A DNA stretch of 44,108 nucleotides from Acidobacteriota bacterium (GTDB lineage Bacteria > Acidobacteriota > Vicinamibacteria > Marinacidobacterales > Marinacidobacteraceae): contig VXNL01000006.1 in the NCBI GenBank assembly GCA_009840635.1, positions 1-44,108 of the forward strand. Reading direction: 5' to 3'. How positions within the stretch are numbered: the first letter of the stretch is position 1; every line of letters starts with the position of its first letter. The notes beneath the pieces were generated by a model. That model made no database searches, was not told where the DNA came from, and was given only the letters and a program-made list of their open reading frames with translations. Positions 32,192 to 41,060 of the stretch are shown in pieces. The translations under genes and the position numbers were made by a program.

Positions 32192-34332
32192 TGCAGGTGA
32201 AACCGCGCGGCGAATCCTCGCTGTCACCCGAAGCCCGCGAGACTGTGTGGCGGATCTTCGGCGCCGGCGCTGCGCCGGGAGCCCGGGGATCGGTGTTCGA
32301 CCACATCGAACCGACGATCCGGAGGCATGTGCCGCCAGCCGACCAGGACCGGGCGATCGCCACGATCGGCGACTGGTTCGAATCAGGCACCCACGTCAGG
32401 TGGCTGAAAACGGATCGCGCCGAGCTGGTCGCCGATCTGGTAATCGAAGGGGTCGGTCCCCGCCGCTCGGAAGATGCGGTCTGGGCGATCGGGTCGGTCG
32501 GGCTCGATCTGTCCGCGGGACGGATCAAGCGGCGTTGGGCCGCGGGAGAGGTCCAGACCCTGGTGGACGCGGCCGTGAACGTCCTGAACCAGGCCGAGGC
32601 CCGCGTGCGGCACGGCGACCGGTCGGCCGGGTTGGAGAACGAGGAGTTCGGCAGCTTCCAGGAAGCCGTGTCCCGGGACGGGATCGTGGCCGCGTTGGCG
32701 CGGCTCGAAGAAGAGAGCCTCGAGCTGGTGAATCAGGGGCTTCACCCGACGGTGGCCAATCTGATCGATCTCGCGGTGGAGCTTTCCCCCGAACAGGCTC
32801 CCGGGCTGGTCTCGAGATTGGAAGTGCCGACCATGCAGGCCAGGGCGGCGCGGCGCATAGCGGCTCGGACTCCTGCTGACAATCCGGGCGCGATCGTGGG
32901 ATGGATCACGGAGGACGCCACCGACACGGCCATTGCGCTGGCCATCGTGCATGTTCTTGGTGCGGCGAGGAAGCTGGACGACAGCCGAACGCCGCGAACG
33001 GACTCTTCGCGCGCTCCTGCGGGGAAGCAGGGTCCCGGCGAGGCACTGGAAGATCCCCCGGACGTCGTCGGGAATCTGGTTTTTCGACTCCTGGAGCGTC
33101 TGGCTGGGCTGGAGACCACGGAGTGTCTGCGGTGGATCGGCGAACTCCTGAATCAGGCTTCGCGGGCCTTGTCGTTGTCGGGGGGAGGACGAAAACCCGG
33201 ACTCCTCGCCCGGATCGAGGACGAGTGCACGAGACTGGCGGTGAGACTCTTCTGCGAGTCCGGGTCCTCGCATCTGCTCGCGCATTTCCAGATGGGGCTT
33301 CTGCCCGGTCGGGGAAGGCACTGGGTACGCCACCAGATGGCGATTGCGCGGGCAATCCGCGAATCGGCTCCAGGACGAGCGGAAGAACTCGCTGGGGCCA
33401 CCCTTGATGAACACCGGCGACAGTTGGCGGAACAGCGGGATGGCCACTACCTGGCCCCCGACTGGGCTTCCTGGAATGACCGGGAATGGCTGGAAGGCCT
33501 GGGAACGGCGCTCGCCCTGGCGCGGAAGGATCTGGATCTCCGAGCCTGGGTTGCCGACGAATGCCGGGACCTGCCTCTGAGCGTCTGGGACGCCGAGGAG
33601 GACCCCGATGGGTTTGCGATGGCGGAGCAGATGGCGCAGCACTGGTTCCTGGTGGCGCTGCTCGCTATTCCACCACGGTGGGAGTTCAACCGACCCCTCG
33701 AGCCCTCCGTGGTTCGTGCCCTCGCCGAGGCGGTCTGGGCTCACTGCAGGTTCTGCCGGCAGCATCTCCAGACGCATCCGGAAGCGTCGGTCGCCGCCGA
33801 GCTGGCCGCGCGCTACGCGATGCAGTACGGGCGTGGCAACGATCAGTGGTTGCTTGACCAGGCGCGGGGCGAAGGGGTGGGCCCCGGAGCCCTCCGGGTG
33901 TTGCTGGAACAGCGGCGATCCTCCAGCCAGCCACCGGTCGAGGACGCTTCCGTTGTTGACGACATGATCGTGGCGGAGTTGGTCCGGATCGCACTGGGCC
34001 GGTTTGACGACGGTGGCCGGTTCGACCTGGAAGCCCTTCGGGACTGGGGAGAGCTGTGGCTCTCGCTTGGCGCGGTGGACCAGGCGGAGAGGACGGCCAT
34101 GGCGATCGTCAGTTTCCCGTTGCGCTCCGCGGATCGGAACTCCCGCATCCTGGCGCTCAAGCTGCTCGGGTTGGTCGTCCGGCACCGCAAGCCGCGTCAC
34201 GGCGTGGCGGAGTACGTGGTGCCGCTGTACAACCAGCTCTGGCCCGTGTTCGGTGGCACCCCGAACCAGGAAAGGAAAGACCGGGAAGAAATCGAGAAGG
34301 CCTTCGTCGGTTCGGACCTCATCCCCGGGTAG
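32191..34332 (+). CDS. large all-helical protein of unknown family, partner of the HTH-PLD gene
   Basis: The 713-residue protein starts at ATG 32191, which overlaps the previous stop (TGATG). It has no signal peptide, membrane helix, Walker motif or nuclease motif that I can see. The sequence is mostly amphipathic helices and reads like a TPR/HEAT-type solenoid (e.g. AVNVLNQAEARVRHG, LALKLLGLVVRHRKP). A Pro-rich disordered insert lies at about 265-295. A Trp-rich stretch (WASWNDREWLEGLGTAL) and CRFCRQHLQTH occur in the second half. Tight coupling indicates it works with the HTH-PLD protein, perhaps as sensor or scaffold. I do not recognise the family. Confidence 0.75.
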   Translation: MQVKPRGESSLSPEARETVWRIFGAGAAPGARGSVFDHIEPTIRRHVPPADQDRAIATIGDWFESGTHVRWLKTDRAELVADLVIEGVGPRRSEDAVWAIGSVGLDLSAGRIKRRWAAGEVQTLVDAAVNVLNQAEARVRHGDRSAGLENEEFGSFQEAVSRDGIVAALARLEEESLELVNQGLHPTVANLIDLAVELSPEQAPGLVSRLEVPTMQARAARRIAARTPADNPGAIVGWITEDATDTAIALAIVHVLGAARKLDDSRTPRTDSSRAPAGKQGPGEALEDPPDVVGNLVFRLLERLAGLETTECLRWIGELLNQASRALSLSGGGRKPGLLARIEDECTRLAVRLFCESGSSHLLAHFQMGLLPGRGRHWVRHQMAIARAIRESAPGRAEELAGATLDEHRRQLAEQRDGHYLAPDWASWNDREWLEGLGTALALARKDLDLRAWVADECRDLPLSVWDAEEDPDGFAMAEQMAQHWFLVALLAIPPRWEFNRPLEPSVVRALAEAVWAHCRFCRQHLQTHPEASVAAELAARYAMQYGRGNDQWLLDQARGEGVGPGALRVLLEQRRSSSQPPVEDASVVDDMIVAELVRIALGRFDDGGRFDLEALRDWGELWLSLGAVDQAERTAMAIVSFPLRSADRNSRILALKLLGLVVRHRKPRHGVAEYVVPLYNQLWPVFGGTPNQERKDREEIEKAFVGSDLIPG

Positions 34333-34395
34333 GTCTGGATCCCGGGTCCGGTTGCATCCCCGGCAGGGGATGCCCCTCGCTCCCGAACTCGTACC

Positions 34396-35022
34396 ATGGC
34401 GCGGCGACGGACGAAACCCGTGGACGAACAGGCGAGCCACCAGGAGCGGATGCGGACGCTCCAGTCCGAGGTCCGGCGGAAGCGCGCGGCGGCGAGTGAC
34501 CCGGGCCGCGGGCTCGTGCTGGTCCACACGGGGGACGGGAAGGGCAAGTCCAGTTCCGCCTTTGGCGTGATCGCGCGCGGGCTCGGTTGGGGGTGGAAGG
34601 TCGCCGTGGTTCAGTTCATCAAGGGAGACTGGAAGACCGGCGAGCGCCAGTTCTTCGAGCGCTTTCCGGACCGGGTTGTCTGGCGCACCATGGGCGAAGG
34701 GTTCACCTGGGACACCCAGGACCGCGCCCGGGACGTCGAAGTGGCCGCCGGCGCGCTCGCCGCTGCCCGGGAGATGCTGGCGTCCGGAGACTTCGACCTG
34801 GTCGTACTCGACGAGATCAACGTCGTGATGAGCTACGACTACCTGGAAACCGGGGCGGTTCTGGAAGCGCTTCAGGCACGCGCGTCCTCGACGAGCGTGA
34901 TCCTGACGGGCCGCGGCGCCCACCCGGAAGTCATCGCGTACGCCGATCTCGTCACCGAGATGCGCGAGGTGAAACACCCCTTCACCAAGGGGATCAAGGC
35001 CCAGCGCGGCATCGACTACTGA
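34396..35022 (+). CDS. cobO: corrinoid adenosyltransferase (CobO/BtuR family)
   Basis: The enzyme transfers adenosyl from ATP to cob(I)yrinic acid diamide or cobalamin. The 208-residue protein has a basic N-terminal extension, then the P-loop variant TGDGKGKSS (residues 45-53), VVQFIKGDWKTGERQFF, the LVVLDEINVVMSYDYL segment and VILTGRGAHPEVIAYADLVTEM-RE-KHP near the end, all standard for CobA/CobO. ATG 34396 is clear. No other cobalamin gene is nearby, so it may serve salvage. Confidence 0.92.
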   Translation: MARRRTKPVDEQASHQERMRTLQSEVRRKRAAASDPGRGLVLVHTGDGKGKSSSAFGVIARGLGWGWKVAVVQFIKGDWKTGERQFFERFPDRVVWRTMGEGFTWDTQDRARDVEVAAGALAAAREMLASGDFDLVVLDEINVVMSYDYLETGAVLEALQARASSTSVILTGRGAHPEVIAYADLVTEMREVKHPFTKGIKAQRGIDY

Positions 35023-35039
35023 GATCCGCCCGGGCGGGC

Positions 35040-35110
35040 GCGCCTGCCGGCAGAAGCGGGCCAACTCCGGCGGTGGCGGCGCCGCAGGCGGGCGGTGGGA
35101 CGGACGTCAT
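35040..35110 (+). repeat. REP-like GC-rich repeat, copy D (divergent)
   Basis: The GCAGGCGGGCGG-GGGACGGAC motif at 35084-35105 matches the second half of the repeat block near 16377-16395. A CCGGCAGAAGCGGG stretch precedes it. It lies between cobO and the SDR gene, with no ORF. Confidence 0.4.
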
Positions 35111-35185
35111 TCGCCGGGATGGTCCGGTCTCTCGCCACTCCGCCCTGCTGAGCGTCTAACCTTCGGGCAACAAAGACATAAAGAA

Positions 35186-36679
35186 GTGTTCGACGGTCGG
35201 TCAGACGGCGCCGAGGGGTCTCCGGCGGTCCCGTCCCGGAGCCCCGCCGAAGCTCCCCTCATCCTCGTTACCGGTGCAAGCGGTTACGTGGGAGGCCGGC
35301 TGGTGCCGGCCCTCGAGGCCCGCGGCTACCGGGTCCGCTGTCTGGCCCGCCGCTCGGAGTTCCTCACGCAGCGCTTCGCTCCTCAGACCCGGGTCGTCCG
35401 CGGCGACGTTCTGGACCCGGACTCGCTGAGGTCCGCACTGGACGGCGTCCACACCGCCTACTACCTCGTGCACTCCATGGGGGCATCCGGCGACTTCGAG
35501 CAGCAGGACCGGGCCGGCGCCGGGAACTTCGCCCGCGCCGCGCGGGAGCGGGGAGTCAGGCGGATCATCTATCTCGGTGGCCTCGGCGGGCGCGAACTCT
35601 CGGCGCACCTGCGGAGCCGCCAGGAGGTCGGCGGCATCCTGGCGGCCGAAGGGCCCCAGGTGGTGGAGTTCCGGGCCTCCATCGTGATCGGCTCCGGGTC
35701 GCTGTCGTTCGAAATGATCCGGGCGCTCGTGAACAAGCTGCCGGTGATGGTCACCCCGGGCTGGGTGCGGACACCGACCCAGCCAATCGCGATCGACGAC
35801 GTGATCGCCTATCTCGTCGGCGGCCTGGAGTTCGAGGGAGAGGAAAGCGCTGTCTTCGAAATCGGCGGTCCCGACCGGGTCAGCTACGGCGGGCTCATGC
35901 ACGAATATGCCCGGCAGATCGGGGTGCGCCGCCTCATGGTTCCGGTGCCGTTCCTGACGACGCGTCTCTCGAGCCTGTGGCTGGGCCTCGTGACCCCGCT
36001 CTACGCCCGGGTCGGCAAGAAGCTCATCGGGAGCCTGCGCAATGAAACCGTCGTCCACGGCAGCACGGCCCTGAGGGCCTTTTCGGTGCGTCCCCTGACC
36101 GTCGGGCAGGCCATCGCACGCGCCCTTCAGGCGGAAGACCGCGAGATGGCCGCCACACGTTGGAGCGATGCCGTCTCCTCGGGGGGCAAGACGTCCGCCT
36201 GGGGCGGCCGGCGCTTCGGTTCCCGGCTGGTGGACCGGCAGCAGATCGAGGTGCCGGCCGGGCCCGAGCGGGCGTTCGCTCCGATCCAGCGGATCGGCGG
36301 CCGCCAGGGGTGGTACTTCGCGACGTGGCTCTGGTACCTGCGGGGTTTCCTCGATCTCCTCGTAGGCGGCGTCGGGATGCGGCGGGGCCGCCGCCATCCG
36401 GTGGACCTCCGGCCAGGGGATCCCCTCGACTTCTGGCGGGTGGAGGCGTGGGAGGAGAACCGGCTCCTCCGGCTGTGTGCCGAGATGAAGGTGCCGGGCC
36501 GGGCGTGGCTTCAGTTCGAGGTGGAGCCGGCCGCAGCTGGCAGCCGGATCACCCAGACGGCGGTCTTCGACCCGCTGGGGCTGAGCGGGCTCGCCTACTG
36601 GTACGGGCTCTACCCGATCCACTGGCTGATCTTCCGGCGGATGCTGCGGGGAGTGGCGGCGCGGACTGCCGGCGTGTAA
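35186..36679 (+). CDS. SDR-type NAD(P)-binding protein with C-terminal DUF2867 domain
   Basis: This 497-residue protein has an extended/atypical SDR domain (residues 25-300; ILVTGASGYVGGRLVPAL dinucleotide motif at about 27-37, GDVLDPDSLRSALDG, YYLVHSMG). A DUF2867 domain follows (about 350-490; WYFATWLWYLRGFLDLLVGGVGMRRGRRHP, DPLDFWRVEAWEENRLLRL). The two-domain architecture is a known family of unknown substrate, often near lipid genes. The start is probably GTG 35186, the only reasonable in-frame start before the Rossmann motif. It runs directly into the following BNR gene (10 bases). Confidence 0.85.
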   Translation: MFDGRSDGAEGSPAVPSRSPAEAPLILVTGASGYVGGRLVPALEARGYRVRCLARRSEFLTQRFAPQTRVVRGDVLDPDSLRSALDGVHTAYYLVHSMGASGDFEQQDRAGAGNFARAARERGVRRIIYLGGLGGRELSAHLRSRQEVGGILAAEGPQVVEFRASIVIGSGSLSFEMIRALVNKLPVMVTPGWVRTPTQPIAIDDVIAYLVGGLEFEGEESAVFEIGGPDRVSYGGLMHEYARQIGVRRLMVPVPFLTTRLSSLWLGLVTPLYARVGKKLIGSLRNETVVHGSTALRAFSVRPLTVGQAIARALQAEDREMAATRWSDAVSSGGKTSAWGGRRFGSRLVDRQQIEVPAGPERAFAPIQRIGGRQGWYFATWLWYLRGFLDLLVGGVGMRRGRRHPVDLRPGDPLDFWRVEAWEENRLLRLCAEMKVPGRAWLQFEVEPAAAGSRITQTAVFDPLGLSGLAYWYGLYPIHWLIFRRMLRGVAARTAGV

Positions 36680-36689
36680 CAGTCCGGAC

Positions 36690-38513
36690 ATGCCCCGTTC
36701 CGTCCTCATCGGTGCGGCCCTGCTTTCAGTCGGTGCCCACGCCGGCCAGGAGCCCCGGATCGTGGTGGGTCCCGACTACTTGGTCAGCCGGGACGGCGAC
36801 CGGCCCCACGTCGAGATCATGGCGGCGGCCAACCCGCGGAATCCACGCAATCTGCTGGCCGGCGCGATCACCTTTACCCGCCCCGACGGCGGCGCCGCGA
36901 CGAAGGCCTACGTGAGCTTCGACGGTGGCGTGCAGTGGGAGGACATCGTCTTTGCCGAGCAGAAGGAGACGGGCGGGGGCGATCCCCAGGTCGCCTTCAC
37001 CGCGGCGGGGACCGCGATCTTCGCCACCCTCGCGACGCGGGTGGACGAGACCGGACGCACCCGGGCGTTCCTGCACGCCTACCGGTCCGAGGACGGGGGA
37101 CGGACCTGGTCCGGGCCGTTCGACCTCGGCGCCTCCTACGACCACCCGATGCTGGCGGCGGACGCGTCGGCGGGCCCCTTCGCCGGCCGGCTCTACATGA
37201 GCGTCCTCTACGGCCGCGAGTACAACCTCGGGGTCTTCCGGTCGGAGGACGACGGCAGAAGCTGGATCGGCCCGGTGAAGTTCCTGGACGGCGCCGGGGA
37301 GCGGGGGCTTAACGTCGACCCGCTGCTGGTGCTCCACGACGGGACCATCGTGGTTCCCTTCGTGGACTTCCCCTCGAACCCCGAGCAGACCGCGAACTGG
37401 ACCGAATCGCGCATCTGGACGGTCTTTTCGACCGACGGGGGCGTGACCTTCTCCGAGCCGAAACCCGGCCCGGTGAAGCTGACGGGAGACGAAGTGCGCC
37501 AGGCGAGGGAGGGGACGGAGCGTTTCCGGGGCGGCTCCTGGACCATGCTCGCGGTGGACCGCAGCGAGCGCTTCCGGGACCGCGCCTACGCCGTCTGGGC
37601 GAGCTATTCCGAAGGGCTCCCGCGCGTCGTGATCTCCTGGACCGACGACCGGGGCTCCACCTGGAGCGATCCCCGGCCGGTGGCGGGGCCTGAATCCCGG
37701 GAAGTCCAGCAGTTCCAGCCCGCGATCGCCGTCAACCCGGACGGCGTGCTGGGAGTGAGCTGGTACGACACCCGGCAGGCTCCGTCGCGGTTCGCCTTCC
37801 ACCAGTACTTCGCGGCCTCCTTCGACGGCGGCGAGACCTTCAGCGAACCGCACCGGGTCTCGGGAGCGCTCTCCGAGCCGCTGGGGTCCGGCAACCTCGT
37901 GCCCGCGCCGATCACCTTCAGCGGAACGGAGGGAGAGCTGCGGCTCGCCATGATCTCGGCGGCTTCGCGCTGGGTGAACGGCGGCGACTACATGGGCCTC
38001 ACCGCCTCGGCCGACGGGCGCTTCCACCCGGTGTGGGCCGACGCGCGGTCGGGGACCTATCAGGTGTACACCGCGGAGGTGCGGGTCGAGGACGGGCCGC
38101 CCGCGCCGCCGCCGGCGGCCGGGGAGCCCCTGGACGTCACCGGGCGGATCGAGCTGGTGCACGACCCCGGAAGCTACGACGCCGAAACCGGGGTGGCTGA
38201 CCTCTGGATCCGGCTGCGGAATGTGTCCGCGACCGCCCTCGCGGGACCGATCGAGGTCGAGATCCGCAGGTTCGGGAGCGGCATGGGAGACGTGTTCTCC
38301 GAGCTGGCTCCGGAGGTGCTCAACGCGGACAACGGCCTGGGCGGCGAGGGGGCGATCTTCCGCTACGACGAAGTGCTCGGCAGCGGCGGCGTCCTCCTTC
38401 CCGGCGGCGTCAGCGGCGCGGTCCGCTGGCGTCTCCGGCTGGCCGATCCGGTCCGAATTCCGAATCTGCACCTCTACATCACCGCGCGCGAGGTGGACGC
38501 GCCGCCGCCGTAA
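36690..38513 (+). CDS. exported sialidase-like BNR-repeat protein
   Basis: The 607-residue protein has a short signal (SVLIGAALLSVGAHA) and Asp-box repeats typical of sialidase-fold propellers: SFDGGVQWEDI, SEDGGRTWSGP, SEDDGRSWIGP, STDGGVTFSEP, TDDRGSTWSDP and SFDGGETFSEP. After residue about 470 a Pro-rich spacer leads to a beta-sandwich tail. No arginine triad of true sialidases could be confirmed by eye, so catalytic activity is not claimed. It lies 10 bases after the SDR gene, likely cotranscribed. Confidence 0.82.
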   Translation: MPRSVLIGAALLSVGAHAGQEPRIVVGPDYLVSRDGDRPHVEIMAAANPRNPRNLLAGAITFTRPDGGAATKAYVSFDGGVQWEDIVFAEQKETGGGDPQVAFTAAGTAIFATLATRVDETGRTRAFLHAYRSEDGGRTWSGPFDLGASYDHPMLAADASAGPFAGRLYMSVLYGREYNLGVFRSEDDGRSWIGPVKFLDGAGERGLNVDPLLVLHDGTIVVPFVDFPSNPEQTANWTESRIWTVFSTDGGVTFSEPKPGPVKLTGDEVRQAREGTERFRGGSWTMLAVDRSERFRDRAYAVWASYSEGLPRVVISWTDDRGSTWSDPRPVAGPESREVQQFQPAIAVNPDGVLGVSWYDTRQAPSRFAFHQYFAASFDGGETFSEPHRVSGALSEPLGSGNLVPAPITFSGTEGELRLAMISAASRWVNGGDYMGLTASADGRFHPVWADARSGTYQVYTAEVRVEDGPPAPPPAAGEPLDVTGRIELVHDPGSYDAETGVADLWIRLRNVSATALAGPIEVEIRRFGSGMGDVFSELAPEVLNADNGLGGEGAIFRYDEVLGSGGVLLPGGVSGAVRWRLRLADPVRIPNLHLYITAREVDAPPP

Positions 38514-38587
38514 GGTCTCGCACGCCTGCGGCGGGCGGCGCCGGTCTGAAGCCCCCTACCGGGAAAACCGGCCGGTGTGCTCCCCTC

Positions 38588-39841
38588 CTACGCGACGATC
38601 AGCGGACGCAGCGCCTTCAGGCCCGCCAGCGCGCGCTCGACATGCTCCGCGGTGTTGTAGAGGTGTGGCGAGAGGCGGAACCCGCCTGACGTCGACCCGG
38701 CGATACCGTGCTCGTCGTACATCCGGGAGAACACCTCGCGCCGGGATTCGGCCGGCACCTCGACGATGACGACGCCCGCCGAGAGGGCGTCCTCCATCGG
38801 GGTCACCAGCGGGATGCCGGCTTCGCGGAGTCCCTTCTTGAGGCGGCCCGCCAGGTCGTACATCCGCTTCTCGACCCGCTCCGTGCCGATCTCGGCGTGG
38901 AACTCCGCGGTGGTGCCCATCGCCGCGAGGCAGGCGTCGTCGCGCTGCCCCATGGACTCGAACTTCCGGGCCCCCCTCGGGTCCGGGTCGGCGTCGCCGC
39001 CCCAGCCCGGGGCCACCTCGGAGGGCCAGAGCTTCGGAATGGTCTCGGTGCGGACCACCAGCACGCCGCACTCCTTGGGTCCGCAGAACCACTTGTGCGA
39101 GCTGCTCGTGAAGGTGTCGGCGCCGATCGCGGGAACGTCCACCGACAGCCCGCCGAAGCTCTGGGCTCCGTCCACGTGGACGTGGATGCCGCGTTCGCGC
39201 GCGGCGTCCGCGATCCGGCGCACCGGAAGGTGAATGCCGGAGACGTTCGAGACGTGCGTGATCGCAATCACCTTCGTGTTCGCGCCCAGGGCCTCGATGA
39301 AGGGAGCGGCGAGATCGTCCGCTGCCGCCGGCGCCTTCGGAACCGACACCCGCCGGACCGTGAACCCGTAGCGGGCCGCGCGGACGTCCCACGCGACGTT
39401 GTTCGTGGGATGGTTCTGGTCCCAGAGGACGACCTCGTCACCCTTCCCGAGCACCACGCCGGCGTTCACGATGTTGTTTGCCTCGCTGGTGTTGCGCACG
39501 AGGGCCAGTTCGTCGGCCGTGACCCCGAGTTGCGCCGCGACCTGTCCCCGGGCGCCTTCCCGCAGGTCCCCGAACTTCCCCCGGTTCTGGAACGAGCAGT
39601 CGTGGTCGATGTCGCGGGTCAACTCGCTCACCCGGTCCGCCACCGACCGCGGCGAGGGACACAGGTTCGCCGCGTTCATCGGCACCTTGTCCTCTTCGAA
39701 GGGGAACTCCCACCGCACCATCCGGAACAGCGCCTCGTCGTCGGCGGCAACGGCCCGGAGGGCCGGGAAGGCGGCCGGAACGGCGGCCGTGGTGCGCAGG
39801 AACGCGCGCCGGGATACGGCATTCGAGAGGAACTTCGTCAT
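38588..39841 (-). CDS. Tat-exported class V aminotransferase (cysteine desulfurase/isopenicillin-N-epimerase-like)
   Basis: The 417-residue PLP enzyme has a twin-arginine signal (SRRAFLRTTAAVPAAFPALRA). Motifs: RNTSEANNIV near the substrate site, HVDGAQSFGG with the conserved Asp, and SSSHK250WFCGPKECG with K250 the PLP-binding lysine. Similar Tat-exported members of the isopenicillin-N-epimerase-like group are known, but the substrate is not readable. ATG 39841 is supported by the Tat signal. The next upstream gene on this strand is the CPA2 antiporter, 25 bases away. Confidence 0.87.
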   Translation of the reverse strand: MTKFLSNAVSRRAFLRTTAAVPAAFPALRAVAADDEALFRMVRWEFPFEEDKVPMNAANLCPSPRSVADRVSELTRDIDHDCSFQNRGKFGDLREGARGQVAAQLGVTADELALVRNTSEANNIVNAGVVLGKGDEVVLWDQNHPTNNVAWDVRAARYGFTVRRVSVPKAPAAADDLAAPFIEALGANTKVIAITHVSNVSGIHLPVRRIADAARERGIHVHVDGAQSFGGLSVDVPAIGADTFTSSSHKWFCGPKECGVLVVRTETIPKLWPSEVAPGWGGDADPDPRGARKFESMGQRDDACLAAMGTTAEFHAEIGTERVEKRMYDLAGRLKKGLREAGIPLVTPMEDALSAGVVIVEVPAESRREVFSRMYDEHGIAGSTSGGFRLSPHLYNTAEHVERALAGLKALRPLIVA

Positions 39842-39866
39842 GGCGGGCGCCTCCAGGGAGGCGAGT

Positions 39867-41054
39867 CTACCGGGTTGTTGGCGGCGGGGCGGAAACGAGA
39901 TCTCCGGGCCGGCGGGCGCTGCCGTGGGTGATGACCGAGCGGAACAGAACCGGGCAGATGAGCGAGGTGACCGCGGCGATCATCACCGCGATCGCCCGGT
40001 CCGTCTCGTCGAGCAGCCCGAGTTCAAGGCCCACGGTGGCGACGGCGATCACGAGGCTCAGCCGGGCCGAGAGCAGGAATCCGGTAGCGGCGGCCGCCCG
40101 CAGCGAGAACCCCCAGAACACGAAGAGCAGGGACGGCAGGAACTTGACGAGGAACGCCACGCCGATGATGACCCCGGCGCGCGCGAGCGCTTCCGGATTC
40201 AGGAGGGCCGCCACCTCGAAACGAAGGCCGACGTTGATGAAGAAGATGGGGATCAGGAAGCCCCAGGAGATCCCGGAGAGCTGGTGGCGGAGGCCTTCCG
40301 GCGGATGGAAGAGCAGCGCGAAGACGCCTCCCGCCAGGAAGGCCGCCAGGATCGGCTCCACATCGAGCACCGTCGAGAGCCCCACGAAGATGAGCAACAG
40401 GGCGAGCGCCCCGCGAATCCCCATCTCGTCGGGGTCGTCCTTGCGGAACAGCCGGGACACGCGCAGCGGATGCCACCAGAGCACCAGCTTCATCACCCGG
40501 AGCACGACCACGACCGCGACCAGCAGCAGCGGCCCGTTGATCAGCTCGATCCCCCAGCCGTCCCTCGCCCAGATGGTGATCTCGGCGACCAGCAGCAGGG
40601 TCACCAGGTCGGCGATCACCGCGGATACCAGGATTGCCTGGCCGAGGCTCTCGGTGGTGATTCCGGCGCTCCTCAGGCTCGGCAGCACGAGAGCGGCCGA
40701 GGTAGTCGCGAGCAGCGGGGCGTAGAAGACCGGCAGCTCCAGCCACACCGTGGCCAGGAAGGACAGCGCCAACGTGCCGGCGAAGACCACGAGCGCCTGC
40801 CCGATGGGCCCCGCGCCACCCCGCCGCAGCGCCCGGAAGTCGATCTCGAAACCGGCGAGGAACATCAGCATCAGGAGCCCGAGCGTCCCGATCTGATCCA
40901 GCAACTCGGTGCCCTGCACCAGTCCGAAGACCGGGCCGACGAGGACCCCGAAGAGAATCTCGACGACCACCGCGGGCGCCCGCAGCCAGGAGGCCACCGG
41001 CGGCAACAGGAAGGCGGCGATCCCGACGATCACCAGTGCGCCGGAGCCGTCCAC
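39867..41054 (-). CDS. CPA2-type cation:proton antiporter
   Basis: The 395-residue membrane protein has the Kef/NapA-like fold: repeated hydrophobic helices, LGLLMLMFLAGFEIDFRAL in TM3-4, ATTSAALVLPSLRSAGI, VSAVIADLVTLLLV (likely ion-binding Asp), and LIPIFFINVGLRFEV late. It exchanges Na+ or K+ for protons. It starts at GTG 41054, just six bases after the peptidase stop on this strand, so it is the second gene of an operon. No TrkA-type C-terminal domain is attached. Confidence 0.86.
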   Translation of the reverse strand: MDGSGALVIVGIAAFLLPPVASWLRAPAVVVEILFGVLVGPVFGLVQGTELLDQIGTLGLLMLMFLAGFEIDFRALRRGGAGPIGQALVVFAGTLALSFLATVWLELPVFYAPLLATTSAALVLPSLRSAGITTESLGQAILVSAVIADLVTLLLVAEITIWARDGWGIELINGPLLLVAVVVVLRVMKLVLWWHPLRVSRLFRKDDPDEMGIRGALALLLIFVGLSTVLDVEPILAAFLAGGVFALLFHPPEGLRHQLSGISWGFLIPIFFINVGLRFEVAALLNPEALARAGVIIGVAFLVKFLPSLLFVFWGFSLRAAAATGFLLSARLSLVIAVATVGLELGLLDETDRAIAVMIAAVTSLICPVLFRSVITHGSARRPGDLVSAPPPTTR

Positions 41055-41060
41055 AGGCTG

